Positions 16,018 to 25,083 of a stretch of DNA of 64,000 bases are shown here, piece by piece. Each line of letters starts with the position of its first letter. The stretch's first letter is position 1. The notes under the pieces were generated by a model. That model ran no database searches. It had not been told where the DNA came from and saw nothing but the letters and a program-made list of their open reading frames with translations. The position numbers were made by a program, and so were the translations under genes. Origin of the DNA: Nitronereus sp964503895 (GTDB taxonomy: Bacteria; Nitrospirota; Nitrospiria; Nitrospirales; UBA8639); contig CAZDCF010000001.1 in NCBI GenBank assembly GCA_964503895.1, forward strand, positions 62,001 to 126,000, in the 5' to 3' direction.

Positions 16018-17211
16018 ATGGCTAAGGTACTTGAGGGCCCTGGTATGGGCTTGTTGGGAAAGTGGGGTCTTCAAACCCCAGATTATGTCGTGGTTAGTTC
16101 ATCTGACGAGTTTGCGCAACTCGCATCTGCAAATGACTGGCTTCAAAAAAATAAATTAGTGGCTAAGGCCCATGAGGCCTTGGGTTCTAGATTTAAGTTA
16201 GGTCTGGTGAAAGTTGGGCTAGATCTCGCAGGAGCAAAGGCTGCTGTCAAGGAAATGTTGGGAAAACAAGTGGAGTCGGTGACGATTCGCGAGGTGATCG
16301 TTTCCGAGGCGATTGATCATTCCGATGAATATTATGCCGCCGTCAAATCGGTTCGCGAAGGGGTTGAGGTTATGGTGGCCAATTGTGGTGGCATTGAAGT
16401 CGAAGCCAATTGGGATAAGGTCAAACGCATATTAGTAGATATTGGAGAGGTTCCGACAGATTCGGTTCTTGCCAGTTTGGCCAAAGATGCTGGGTTTTCA
16501 GGGGGTACGGCGACAAAAATGGCCGAATTCCTCAAAAAACTCTTTACCTGCTTTGATAATGAAGATGCCCAGTATTTAGAAATCAATCCGGTCGTACAAA
16601 ATGCCGCCGGCGATCTTGTGGCCTTAGATGCCGTGACCCTCCTGGATGGAGATGCTAAATTTAGACACAAAGATTGGACTTTCCCGTTCGCAGCGGAATT
16701 TGGTCGGGCCTATACCAAAAATGAAGAAGAAGTCATGGCTGTCGATTCCAAAGTCAAAGGTTCAGTTAAACTCATTGAGATCCCAGGGGGAAATATTGCC
16801 ATGCTACCGGCTGGGGGCGGAGCAAGCGTCTATTATTCTGATGCGGTGGTCGCGCGTGGTGGAAAGCTTGCGAATTATGCTGAGTACTCAGGCGATCCGC
16901 CGGATTGGGCGGTCGAAGTATTGACGGAGAAAATCTGCTCCCTACCTGGTATTACGAATATTATCGTAGGCGGTGCCATTGCAAATTTTACAGACGTGAA
17001 GAAGACGTTTGGCGGAATAATCAATGCCTTCCGTAAAGCCAAGGCCGAAGGCAAGTTAGACAATGTTCGTATTTGGGTGCGTCGGGGTGGCCCCAATGAA
17101 AAGCAAGGCTTGGCTGCGATGAAGGAACTTCAAAAAGAAGGTTTCAAAATTGAAGTGTTTGATCGTACCCTGCCTTTAACCGATATTGTTGATATGGCTT
17201 TGGCTAAATAA
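16018..17211 (+). CDS. aclB: ATP-citrate lyase, small (beta) subunit AclB
   Basis: A 397-residue protein with the ATP-grasp plus flavodoxin-like build of the SucC-related half of ATP-citrate lyase. It opens with AKVLEGPGMGLLGKWGLQTP and has EDAQYLEINPVVQ near residue 181. The Gly-rich IPGGNIAMLPAGGGASVYYSD lies near residue 256, ending the ATP-grasp part. The length agrees with AclB of Chlorobium and Nitrospira. With AclA it cleaves citrate to acetyl-CoA and oxaloacetate using ATP and CoA, the hallmark step of the reductive TCA cycle. It is first in a seven-gene co-directional cluster, with AclA 36 bp downstream. Confidence 0.93.
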   Translation: MAKVLEGPGMGLLGKWGLQTPDYVVVSSSDEFAQLASANDWLQKNKLVAKAHEALGSRFKLGLVKVGLDLAGAKAAVKEMLGKQVESVTIREVIVSEAIDHSDEYYAAVKSVREGVEVMVANCGGIEVEANWDKVKRILVDIGEVPTDSVLASLAKDAGFSGGTATKMAEFLKKLFTCFDNEDAQYLEINPVVQNAAGDLVALDAVTLLDGDAKFRHKDWTFPFAAEFGRAYTKNEEEVMAVDSKVKGSVKLIEIPGGNIAMLPAGGGASVYYSDAVVARGGKLANYAEYSGDPPDWAVEVLTEKICSLPGITNIIVGGAIANFTDVKKTFGGIINAFRKAKAEGKLDNVRIWVRRGGPNEKQGLAAMKELQKEGFKIEVFDRTLPLTDIVDMALAK

Positions 17212-17247
17212 TCTTTTTACTGAAGACTATGACTTGAGGAGATTTCG

Positions 17248-19074
17248 ATGAGCATTTTGGCAACCAAAGATACTCATGTAGTAATCCAGGGAGGTGTGGC
17301 TGGTGTGAATGCAGCCAGACGAATGGCTGAATTTCGATACATGATCAAACAACCCTTGAATGTATCTGCCTTTGTCTATCCCCCCGATGCTGGCAAGACC
17401 AATGAAGTTGTGTGCGGTAACCAATTAGTTGTCATTCCCATCTATAAATCTATTGCAGAGGCCACGAAGAATCACCAGGAAATCAATACCAGTTTAGTGT
17501 ATGTTGGGGCAGATCGTGCCTATGCCAGTACCAAAGAAGCGTTGGATGATTCTCATATCCAAACAGTATCCATGATTACCGAGGGGTTGCCAGAAAAAGA
17601 TTCCAAGCTTCTTGGAAAACATGCTCGCTCCTTAAAAAAAACATTTAATGGCCCCTCTTCAATTGGTGTCATGTCTGCTGGTGAATGTCGACTAGGTGTC
17701 ATCGGAGGAGCGTTCGATAATTTAATAGCCTGTAAACTGTATCGACCTGGTTCCTTTGGGGTCATCACGAAGTCAGGGGGGTTGTCAAACGAAATTATTT
17801 GGATTTGTTCCCAATTTGCTGATGGCATCACGACAGCTATCGGGATTGGAGGTGACTCGTACCCAGGGACAGACTACGTGAGTTATTTGGAAATGTTTGA
17901 GAACGACCCCCAAACTAAAGCCGTGGTTATCGTCGGTGAAATGGGGGGAGATTTGGAAGAACGCGCTGCTGAATGGTATGGCGCGAAGAAGCGGCGAGTT
18001 AAACTGCTGGCCGTGGTTTCAGGCTTTTGCCAAGAAAACCTGCCGAAGGGAATGAAGTTTGGTCATGCTGGTGCTAAAGAAGGATTAAAAGGTGAAGGGT
18101 CAGCCCGAGCAAAATCCGAGGCTTTGAAAAAATCTGGTGCAAATGTGCCTGATACTTTCGGTGCTTTGGGTCCTGCCATTAAGGCTACTTACGAAGAACT
18201 TTTGAAATCTGGCGAAATCAAACCCATTCCTGAGTTGACTGAAGCTGAGAAGCCAGCCCTGCCAAGAAGTGTCGAACAAGGAATGAAGGATGGTGATATT
18301 CTTGTTGCCCCGCTTATTAAGTCCACCATTAGTGATGACCGAGGTGATGAGCCGTATTATCAAGGCTACCCAGCCTCTGAACTTATCAATAAGGGCTATG
18401 ATGTTACCCATGTGATTGGACTCTTGTGGGACGGTCGTCTGGTGTCCAAGCAAGAGGCTGAAATCATGCGGCGGATTCTCATTCTTTCAGCCGATCATGG
18501 TCCCTGCGTGAGTGGTGCTTTGACAACGATCATTGCGGCGTGCGCCGGTATTAGTTTATCTCAAGCTGTGGCAGCTGGACTGATCATGATTGGTCCACGG
18601 TTTGGAGGGGCTGTGACTGATGCAGGCCGTTACTTCAAATATGCTATCGATAACAAAATGGCGGTAGATGAATTTCTTACCTACATGAAGAAAAATGTGG
18701 GGCCAGTGCCGGGCATTGGTCACCGAGTAAAAAGTTTGCGGAATCCGGATAAGCGAGTGAAGGAATTGGTTGGCTATGTCAAAAGTCTTAACATCCCGAC
18801 TCCTCATTTAGATTTTGCCTTAGAAGTGGAAAAAATTACCGCAGCCAAAAAAGATAATTTGATTTTGAACGTCGATGGTACTATGGCGGCAGTGTTAGTT
18901 GACCTTAAGTTCCCTGTTGATAGCCTCAACGGATTTTTTATCTTGGCTAGGACCATTGGTCTTATTGGCCATTGGACGGATCAAAAACGGCAAGGTAGCC
19001 GGCTGATTCGACTATTTAATTATTTAGTGAATTACGCTGCGCCGGACAAAAGAGAAGTTCCTCCATTAAAATAG
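17248..19074 (+). CDS. aclA: ATP-citrate lyase, large (alpha) subunit AclA
   Basis: A 608-residue protein whose N-terminal two thirds resemble SucD and whose C-terminal third is a citrate-synthase-like domain. The phosphorylated catalytic His is H273 in MKFGHAGAKEG, preceded by the CoA-ligase GVITKSGGLSNEI block. The citrate-synthase part has HGPCVSGALTTIIAACAG near residue 417 and GPVPGIGHRVKSLRNPDKR near residue 490. It forms the catalytic complex with AclB. GAGGAG lies just before the ATG. Both subunits appear complete and intact. Confidence 0.95.
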   Translation: MSILATKDTHVVIQGGVAGVNAARRMAEFRYMIKQPLNVSAFVYPPDAGKTNEVVCGNQLVVIPIYKSIAEATKNHQEINTSLVYVGADRAYASTKEALDDSHIQTVSMITEGLPEKDSKLLGKHARSLKKTFNGPSSIGVMSAGECRLGVIGGAFDNLIACKLYRPGSFGVITKSGGLSNEIIWICSQFADGITTAIGIGGDSYPGTDYVSYLEMFENDPQTKAVVIVGEMGGDLEERAAEWYGAKKRRVKLLAVVSGFCQENLPKGMKFGHAGAKEGLKGEGSARAKSEALKKSGANVPDTFGALGPAIKATYEELLKSGEIKPIPELTEAEKPALPRSVEQGMKDGDILVAPLIKSTISDDRGDEPYYQGYPASELINKGYDVTHVIGLLWDGRLVSKQEAEIMRRILILSADHGPCVSGALTTIIAACAGISLSQAVAAGLIMIGPRFGGAVTDAGRYFKYAIDNKMAVDEFLTYMKKNVGPVPGIGHRVKSLRNPDKRVKELVGYVKSLNIPTPHLDFALEVEKITAAKKDNLILNVDGTMAAVLVDLKFPVDSLNGFFILARTIGLIGHWTDQKRQGSRLIRLFNYLVNYAAPDKREVPPLK

Positions 19075-19144
19075 CCGGCCGTTTCTTATGAACAGATTTC
19101 GAAGTGTGGCCTGGAGCCCTTCGGGATGATACGGAGAAAAGTTT

Positions 19145-21391
19145 ATGTCAATTGATCTCGTAAAAAATTTATATGCAAAAATGCCAGGAGCCGTGGAAGC
19201 GGCTCGAAAGAAATTTGGACGTGGGTTGACTCTCGCGGAAAAAGTTCTGGTTTCCCACGCTGATAACCTTGATACCCAAGTGTGGGAGCGCGGTAAAGCC
19301 ATGTTGGCACTTCGTCCGGATCGTGTCGCCATGCAAGATGCCACTGCCCAAATGGCGATGCTTCAGTTTATTCAGGCTGGAAAGAAAAAAGCCGCGGTGC
19401 CTAGCACGATTCATTGCGACCATTTGATTCGTGCTGAAATGGGATCAGAAAAAGATCTCATGATTGCAAACGAGGAAAATCTAGAGGTGTATAACTTCCT
19501 GGCCTCTGCTGCTAAAAAATACGGGATCGGATTTTGGAAGCCTGGAGCGGGTATCATTCATCAAGTGGTTCTTGAAAACTATGCGTTCCCCGGTGGCTTA
19601 ATTATTGGTACTGACTCTCATACGCCAAATGGTGGAGGGTTGGGCATGTTGGCTATTGGCGTGGGTGGCGCCGATGCAGGCGAAGTTATGGCCGGATTGC
19701 CTTGGGAAGTGTTGCACCCCAAGCTTATTGGTGTAAAGCTTACCGGTAAGTTAAGTGGCTGGGCATCTCCTAAAGATGTCATTCTCTACATTTGTGGTAA
19801 GCTTACGGTCAAAGGTGGTACAAACAAAATAGTTGAGTACTTCGGCCCGGGTGCAGAAACCATTAGCGCTACAGGTAAAGGTACGATTACCAACATGGGT
19901 GCCGAACTTGGTGCAACTACATCGGTCTTTCCGTTTGATCAAAAGATGGTGGAATATCTCAATATCACAGAGCGGACTGACATAGCCAAGTTAGCCGAGG
20001 CCAACAAAGAAATGTTAGTGTCTGATCCTGAAGTGTATGCTTCACCAGAAAAATACTTTGATGAAATTGTCGAAATTGATCTTTCCACATTAGAACCTCA
20101 TGTGGTCGGTCCTCACTCGCCAGACTTGGCGCGACCTATTTCAAAATTAGCAGCGGAGGCGAAGGAAAAGGGGTATCCTGTTGAGTTAAAAGCGACGCTT
20201 CTTGGAAGCTGCACCAATTCTTCTTATGAAGATATTAGCCGGGCCGCGCATATTGCGCAGCAAGGGTTGAAGGCAGGCGTAAAAGCAAAAGCCACATTCT
20301 TGGTCTCTCCTGGCTCTGAACGGATTTATCACACTATGAAGCGTGATGGTTTCATGAAAACGTTTGAAGACTTGGGTGCAACCGTATTAGCGAATGCGTG
20401 TGGTCCATGCATTGGACAGTGGAAACGAAAAGATGGGGTTAAGGGCAAGGCTGATTCGATTGTCAGTACCTTTAACCGGAATTTCCCGGGTCGTAATGAT
20501 GGTATTGCAGAAACCTTGTCGTTCCTCGCTAGTCCTGAATTAGTTGCGGCCTATGCGCTATCTGGTAATTTAGGTTTTAATCCTTTGCAGGATACGATCA
20601 AAACGGCTGATGGCAAAGAATTGAAGCTCGATCCGCCTCAAGGGGAGGAATTACCAGCCCAAGGCTTTGCTAAAGGTGAAGAAGGTTTCGTCGCTCCAGC
20701 TGAAAATAGTGAAGGGTTGGAAGTTGATCTTCCTCCTACCAGCGAGCGGCTTCAGTTACTTCAACCGTTTCCTAAATGGGACGGCGGAAATTTTGAAAAG
20801 TTGCCGGTGCTTATCAAAACCAAGGGCAAAACAACGACGGATCATATCTCTCCAGCTGGACCATGGCTTAAGTTTCGTGGCCACTTAGACAAAATTAGTG
20901 ACAACATGTTCCTTGGGGCTAACAATGCTTTTACGGACGAGGCTGGAAAAGGGAACAATGTTTTAACGGGCGAGTCGGGCTTAACGCTTGCGCAAATTGC
21001 GCGTGACTATAAAGGTAAGGGCGTGGGATCTTTTGTGGTTGGAGATGAAAACTATGGCGAGGGAAGCAGCCGTGAGCATGCGGCCATGTCCCCAAGGTTT
21101 CTTGGAGTCAAGGCAGTGCTTACGAAGAGTTTTGCCAGGATTCATGAAACGAACCTAAAGAAGCAGGGTATTCTTCCTATGACCTTTGCGGACCCAGTGG
21201 ATTATGAAAAAATCGATCAGGAGGACCGTGTGAGTGTCACGGGATTGAGTGATTTGGCTCCTGGGAGGCCTATCTCCATTGCCATTTATAAAAAAGATGG
21301 TAGTGAGATTATTATCGAAGCCAACCACAGTATGACCGAACCGCAGATCAAATGGTTTAAAGCTGGTTCAGCATTGAATGCTTTGAATTAA
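19145..21391 (+). CDS. acn: Aconitate hydratase (mitochondrial-type)
   Basis: A 748-residue [4Fe-4S] hydro-lyase. Cluster ligands are C356 in LLGSCTNSS and C419/C422 in NACGPCIGQW. The swivel domain near the C-terminus has VVGDENYGEGSSREHAAMSP with the active-site Ser-Arg. The length and the GGLIIGTDSHTPNGGGLGML block fit the mitochondrial type of aconitase rather than AcnA/IRP or AcnB. In the reductive cycle it converts isocitrate to citrate for AclBA immediately upstream. An odd hydrophilic insertion with EEGFVAPAENSEGLEVDLP sits in the linker near residue 515. The gap from aclA is 70 bp. Confidence 0.94.
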   Translation: MSIDLVKNLYAKMPGAVEAARKKFGRGLTLAEKVLVSHADNLDTQVWERGKAMLALRPDRVAMQDATAQMAMLQFIQAGKKKAAVPSTIHCDHLIRAEMGSEKDLMIANEENLEVYNFLASAAKKYGIGFWKPGAGIIHQVVLENYAFPGGLIIGTDSHTPNGGGLGMLAIGVGGADAGEVMAGLPWEVLHPKLIGVKLTGKLSGWASPKDVILYICGKLTVKGGTNKIVEYFGPGAETISATGKGTITNMGAELGATTSVFPFDQKMVEYLNITERTDIAKLAEANKEMLVSDPEVYASPEKYFDEIVEIDLSTLEPHVVGPHSPDLARPISKLAAEAKEKGYPVELKATLLGSCTNSSYEDISRAAHIAQQGLKAGVKAKATFLVSPGSERIYHTMKRDGFMKTFEDLGATVLANACGPCIGQWKRKDGVKGKADSIVSTFNRNFPGRNDGIAETLSFLASPELVAAYALSGNLGFNPLQDTIKTADGKELKLDPPQGEELPAQGFAKGEEGFVAPAENSEGLEVDLPPTSERLQLLQPFPKWDGGNFEKLPVLIKTKGKTTTDHISPAGPWLKFRGHLDKISDNMFLGANNAFTDEAGKGNNVLTGESGLTLAQIARDYKGKGVGSFVVGDENYGEGSSREHAAMSPRFLGVKAVLTKSFARIHETNLKKQGILPMTFADPVDYEKIDQEDRVSVTGLSDLAPGRPISIAIYKKDGSEIIIEANHSMTEPQIKWFKAGSALNALN

Positions 21392-21474
21392 GCTTTCCTT
21401 ATGCGCCCCAGAAATCTACTACTCTCACCCTCTCCTTGCAAAAGAGGGTAATTTGAGGAAGATAATTCAACAGT

Positions 21475-22197
21475 ATGAATACTGATTCATTTGATAAAGA
21501 CAAAACTCTTGATCAAGAGAACGCACTTCAGCCAAAGATGGTCACGGTGGAGATTGACGGGAAACCGCACCAAGTCCCTGCTGGTATCACTCTAATGAAG
21601 GCTTTATGGTATACGGGTCACGAAGTCACTCGTGGCGCTGGCTGTTTGGGTGGATTTTGTGGGGCCTGTGGGACTTATTATCGTACCAAGGGCGATCCCA
21701 AGGTTAAAACCTGTCTGGCCTGCTCGCATGCGGTAGAAGATGGTATGTCCTTTTCCTTTGCGCCACCGTTTCCTGCTCGCAAGGCAATTTATGATCTGAA
21801 CAAATTAGAAAATCCTAAACAGGATTTGTTCGAACTCTATCCTGAAACTCCCCTATGCCGGAATTGTAATGCGTGCACCGAAGCGTGTCCTCAAGGAATC
21901 GATGTGCGTGAAGGTGTTTGGAAGGCCGTATTTGGAGATTTCAAGTCGGTCTCGGAAACCTTCATGAGCTGTGTAATGTGCGGCATGTGTGCACCAGTGT
22001 GTATTGCTGATATTGCACCGAGTCTGGTTGGTGTCTATGCTAGCCGGGCTTATGGGGTTCGAGAAACAGAAAAACCGCAAGGTCTTTTTGATCGACTGAA
22101 AGCCATTGAAAAAGGTGAGTATAAGGAAGACTGGGATCGTGTCTTACAGATGACCGATGAAGAATTACAACAAACTTCAGCTACCATTAAGTCGTAG
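21475..22197 (+). CDS. Fumarate reductase/succinate dehydrogenase-type iron-sulfur subunit
   Basis: A 240-residue protein with an N-terminal plant-type [2Fe-2S] ferredoxin domain (AGCLGGFCGACG near residue 59, then KTCLAC). A C-terminal alpha-helical ferredoxin domain follows, with CRNCNACTEACPQGI near residue 127 and CVMCGMCAPVC near residue 164. This is the FrdB/SdhB electron-transfer layout, but the C-terminal cysteine pattern is closer to heterodisulfide-reductase-like ferredoxins. Paired with the next gene it would reduce fumarate in the reductive cycle, or run the reverse reaction. No membrane anchor subunit is encoded nearby. The ATG at 21475 gives a 21-residue hydrophilic lead before MVTVEIDG, so a later start is possible. 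Confidence 0.85.
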   Translation: MNTDSFDKDKTLDQENALQPKMVTVEIDGKPHQVPAGITLMKALWYTGHEVTRGAGCLGGFCGACGTYYRTKGDPKVKTCLACSHAVEDGMSFSFAPPFPARKAIYDLNKLENPKQDLFELYPETPLCRNCNACTEACPQGIDVREGVWKAVFGDFKSVSETFMSCVMCGMCAPVCIADIAPSLVGVYASRAYGVRETEKPQGLFDRLKAIEKGEYKEDWDRVLQMTDEELQQTSATIKS

Positions 22198-22214
22198 GAG
22201 TTTCCAAGGTAAAG

Positions 22215-23795
22215 ATGGATATTCAGGTGCTCCACGAGGTGGTTCACAGGTCCCGCGACGCACGCCGAAAGCAAACTCTCCCGAAACTCTCTTCTGCTGA
22301 ACGCGATACGCTGATTAAAAAATTTCATCCCGATCATCGTGAGGCTGCGTATCGTCCTGTTGCGTTTGGGCCTAATGAAGGCGAATTAACTGTCCGAGAG
22401 TTGGCTTCGCTTTTAGAAGGCGATAGTCCTATTACTGAAGACCTTTCTTTAGATCCCGATCACGTCGTTGATGTCTTGGTTATTGGCGGAGGTGGAGCTG
22501 GCTGTGTTGCAGCGCTTCATGCCCATGCCGAGGGTGCGGAAGTGTTGCTTGTGACGAAATTGCGTCTGGCAGATTCCAATTCTGTGATGGCTCAAGGTGG
22601 CATGCAAATCGCGGTAGCGCCGAATGATTCGCCAGTACAGCATTTCCTCGATACTCTTAAGGGTGGCCATATGAAAAATGACCATGATCTTCTCAAGACC
22701 ATGGTCGAAGAAGGACCATCCATTGCTAAATGGTTAATCGAATTAGGAGTATTATTTGATCGCGATCCTGATGGCAATCTGCATGTAAAAAAAGGTGGAG
22801 GCAGTACCAAAGAACGGTTGCTCACGTGTTCAGATTATACAGGTCTCGAAATTATGAGGGTGCTGAAAGATGAAGTACTCAATCAAAAGATTCAACTTTT
22901 GGAATTTGCCGCAGCCGTAGAATTGTTGAGTGATGAACGGGGCGCTTGCGCAGGTGCTGTGCTTCAGGATTTGGACAACAAACGCTATGTAGTGATAGCT
23001 GCAAAAGCGGTAATCTTGGCTACTGGTGGCATTGGCCGATTGCATATTCAAGGGTTTCCTACGAGCAATCATTACGGTGCCACAGGTGATGGTTTGGCTC
23101 TTGCTTATCGAATCGGTGCTCCACTCACCCAAATGGATACATTCCAATATCATCCATCTGGTGGGGCCTATCCTGAACAACTTGCTGGGCAGCTTGTCAC
23201 CGAGGGTATCCGTTCAGAAGGTGGACATTTGGTCAATGCCAATGGTGAGCGATTCGTGAATGAGCTGGATACACGTGACGTGGTTGCTTCATCCATTATT
23301 CGGGAGTGTGAAGAGGGCCGTGGTGTGCGAACTGCGACGGGTCGGGTCGGTGTATGGCTCGATACTCCGCTATTGGAGGTAGAGCATGGTGAGGGGACGC
23401 TCGATAAACACTTCCCTGCTATGGTTCGTCAATACGAACGATACAATGTCGATATTCGAAAAGACCCAGTGCTAATTTATCCCACACTGCATTATCAAAA
23501 CGGCGGTGTGAAAATCGACTCCAATAGTGAAACTCCAGTGAAGAATTTATTTGTGGCTGGAGAAACCTCCGGCGGGTTGCATGGACGGAATCGGCTCATG
23601 GGTAATTCACTGTTAGATCTTATGGTGTTTGGAAAACGATCGGGCTTAACGGCAGCTGCTCGAGTCAAATCTTGGACTCAAGGAAAATTGACGCTCGATC
23701 ATTTGAAAAGCTTCCGTGCGGAAGCCAAAAAGCATTCAGGTAGTGGACAGGTCATCTCACCAATGGTGTTGCCTGCCTATACGAGGCAACCATAA
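22215..23795 (+). CDS. Fumarate reductase/succinate dehydrogenase-type flavoprotein subunit
   Basis: A 526-residue flavoprotein. The FAD dinucleotide-binding motif VIGGGGAGCVAALHA starts near residue 89, after an unusual hydrophilic N-terminal extension of about 85 residues. Substrate and catalytic features of the SdhA/FrdA family are FQYHPSGGAYP with the active-site His, NELDTRDVVASSI with the proton-relay Arg, and NRLMGNSLLDLMVFG near the C-terminus. It is shorter than SdhA/FrdA at the C-terminal end. It follows the iron-sulfur gene by 17 bp. The direction of catalysis cannot be read from sequence; reductive-cycle neighbours favour fumarate reduction. Confidence 0.87.
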   Translation: MDIQVLHEVVHRSRDARRKQTLPKLSSAERDTLIKKFHPDHREAAYRPVAFGPNEGELTVRELASLLEGDSPITEDLSLDPDHVVDVLVIGGGGAGCVAALHAHAEGAEVLLVTKLRLADSNSVMAQGGMQIAVAPNDSPVQHFLDTLKGGHMKNDHDLLKTMVEEGPSIAKWLIELGVLFDRDPDGNLHVKKGGGSTKERLLTCSDYTGLEIMRVLKDEVLNQKIQLLEFAAAVELLSDERGACAGAVLQDLDNKRYVVIAAKAVILATGGIGRLHIQGFPTSNHYGATGDGLALAYRIGAPLTQMDTFQYHPSGGAYPEQLAGQLVTEGIRSEGGHLVNANGERFVNELDTRDVVASSIIRECEEGRGVRTATGRVGVWLDTPLLEVEHGEGTLDKHFPAMVRQYERYNVDIRKDPVLIYPTLHYQNGGVKIDSNSETPVKNLFVAGETSGGLHGRNRLMGNSLLDLMVFGKRSGLTAAARVKSWTQGKLTLDHLKSFRAEAKKHSGSGQVISPMVLPAYTRQP

Positions 23796-23865
23796 GTCGT
23801 ACACATGAGTGACTTCGTAACGAGGGGTGGGGGAGTTAGAAAGAGCTAATCCTCAAGGGAGAATC

Positions 23866-25077
23866 ATGAACATTCACGAATTCCAAGCCAAACAGCTATT
23901 TGTCAAATTTGGCATTCCGGTTCCCAAGGGTAAAGAAATCAAGAGTGCCCGGGCCGCCGAAAAGTGGGCCGCCGCTCTTGATGCGTCAGTGTATGTGATT
24001 AAAGCCCAAATCCATGCTGGCGGACGTGGTAAAGCTGGTGGTGTGAAAATCACCAAAAACGAAGCAGAGGTTCCCGGGTTAGCGCAAGAGCTTATTGGTA
24101 AAACCCTGGTCACGCACCAAACTGGTCCAAAGGGCAGGAAAGTTCGACGGTTGCTGATTGAAGAGGGTGCAGGAATAGACAAAGAACTGTATCTCAGTTT
24201 GTTAGTTGACCGAGACACCGGTTGGCCAACATTTATCGCCAGCACCGAAGGCGGAATGGAAATCGAGGAAGTTGCTGAGAAAACTCCGGAAAAAGTAATC
24301 AAAGAACCAATTGATCCGGCTGTTGGGTTTCAAGGTTTTAATGGGCGTAATCTTGCTTTTGCTTTGGGGCTTCCTTCTATTGAAAAGGCTGTCGTCAATC
24401 CGTTTATAAAAATGTTGGACAATTTGTATTGTCTGTTTATGGAAAAGAATGCGTCTTTGGTGGAAATTAATCCACTCGTCATCACCACAGATAAGACTTT
24501 GGTTGCGCTTGATGGCAAAGTTGGGTTTGATGATAACGCCTTGTTTAAACATCCAGATGTCCAAGTGTTTCGGGACCTCCATGAGGAAGAACCGCTTGAA
24601 ATCGAAGCTGGGAAACACAACCTGAATTATGTGAAGCTAGATGGTGATATCGGTTGTATGGTCAATGGTGCAGGGTTAGCCATGGCGACCATGGATGTTA
24701 TTAAGCTAGCAGGCGCTGAGCCAGCTAACTTTTTAGACGTTGGTGGCGGGGCTACAAAAGAAACTGTGGCTGCAGGATTCCGTATTCTCCTGAAAGACAA
24801 AAAAGTTAAAGGTATTTTTGTTAATATTTTCGGAGGGATCGTTCGCTGCGAACGAATTGCCCATGGGGTTATCGATGCGGCCAAGGAAGTTGGCATTAAA
24901 TTGCCAGTTGTAGTTCGTCTGCAAGGCACTAATGCCGAAGAAGGCCGAAAACTCTTGTTAGAATCAGGATTAAAAGTAGATGTGGCCACAGATCTCTGGG
25001 AAGCTGCCCAAAAAATTGTGGCGATGAAGAGTAAGAGGAAAAAAAATAATTCAGGCATTGTATATGCTGAAAGGTAA
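23866..25077 (+). CDS. sucC: Succinyl-CoA synthetase, beta subunit
   Basis: A 403-residue ADP/GDP-forming CoA ligase subunit. The N-terminal ATP-grasp domain starts MNIHEFQAKQLFVKFGIPVP, with the nucleotide loop AQIHAGGRGKAGGVK at residues 46-60 and ASLVEINPLVI near residue 201. The ligase domain has FLDVGGGATKETVAAGFRI and FVNIFGGIVRCERIAHGV. In the reductive cycle it makes succinyl-CoA for the 2-oxoglutarate oxidoreductase. The ATG at 23866 follows AAGGGAGAATC; the 13-codon extension upstream does not match the family. A short basic tail (KSKRKKNNS) makes it longer than most SucC. Confidence 0.94.
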   Translation: MNIHEFQAKQLFVKFGIPVPKGKEIKSARAAEKWAAALDASVYVIKAQIHAGGRGKAGGVKITKNEAEVPGLAQELIGKTLVTHQTGPKGRKVRRLLIEEGAGIDKELYLSLLVDRDTGWPTFIASTEGGMEIEEVAEKTPEKVIKEPIDPAVGFQGFNGRNLAFALGLPSIEKAVVNPFIKMLDNLYCLFMEKNASLVEINPLVITTDKTLVALDGKVGFDDNALFKHPDVQVFRDLHEEEPLEIEAGKHNLNYVKLDGDIGCMVNGAGLAMATMDVIKLAGAEPANFLDVGGGATKETVAAGFRILLKDKKVKGIFVNIFGGIVRCERIAHGVIDAAKEVGIKLPVVVRLQGTNAEEGRKLLLESGLKVDVATDLWEAAQKIVAMKSKRKKNNSGIVYAER

Positions 25078-25083
25078 GCTGGA

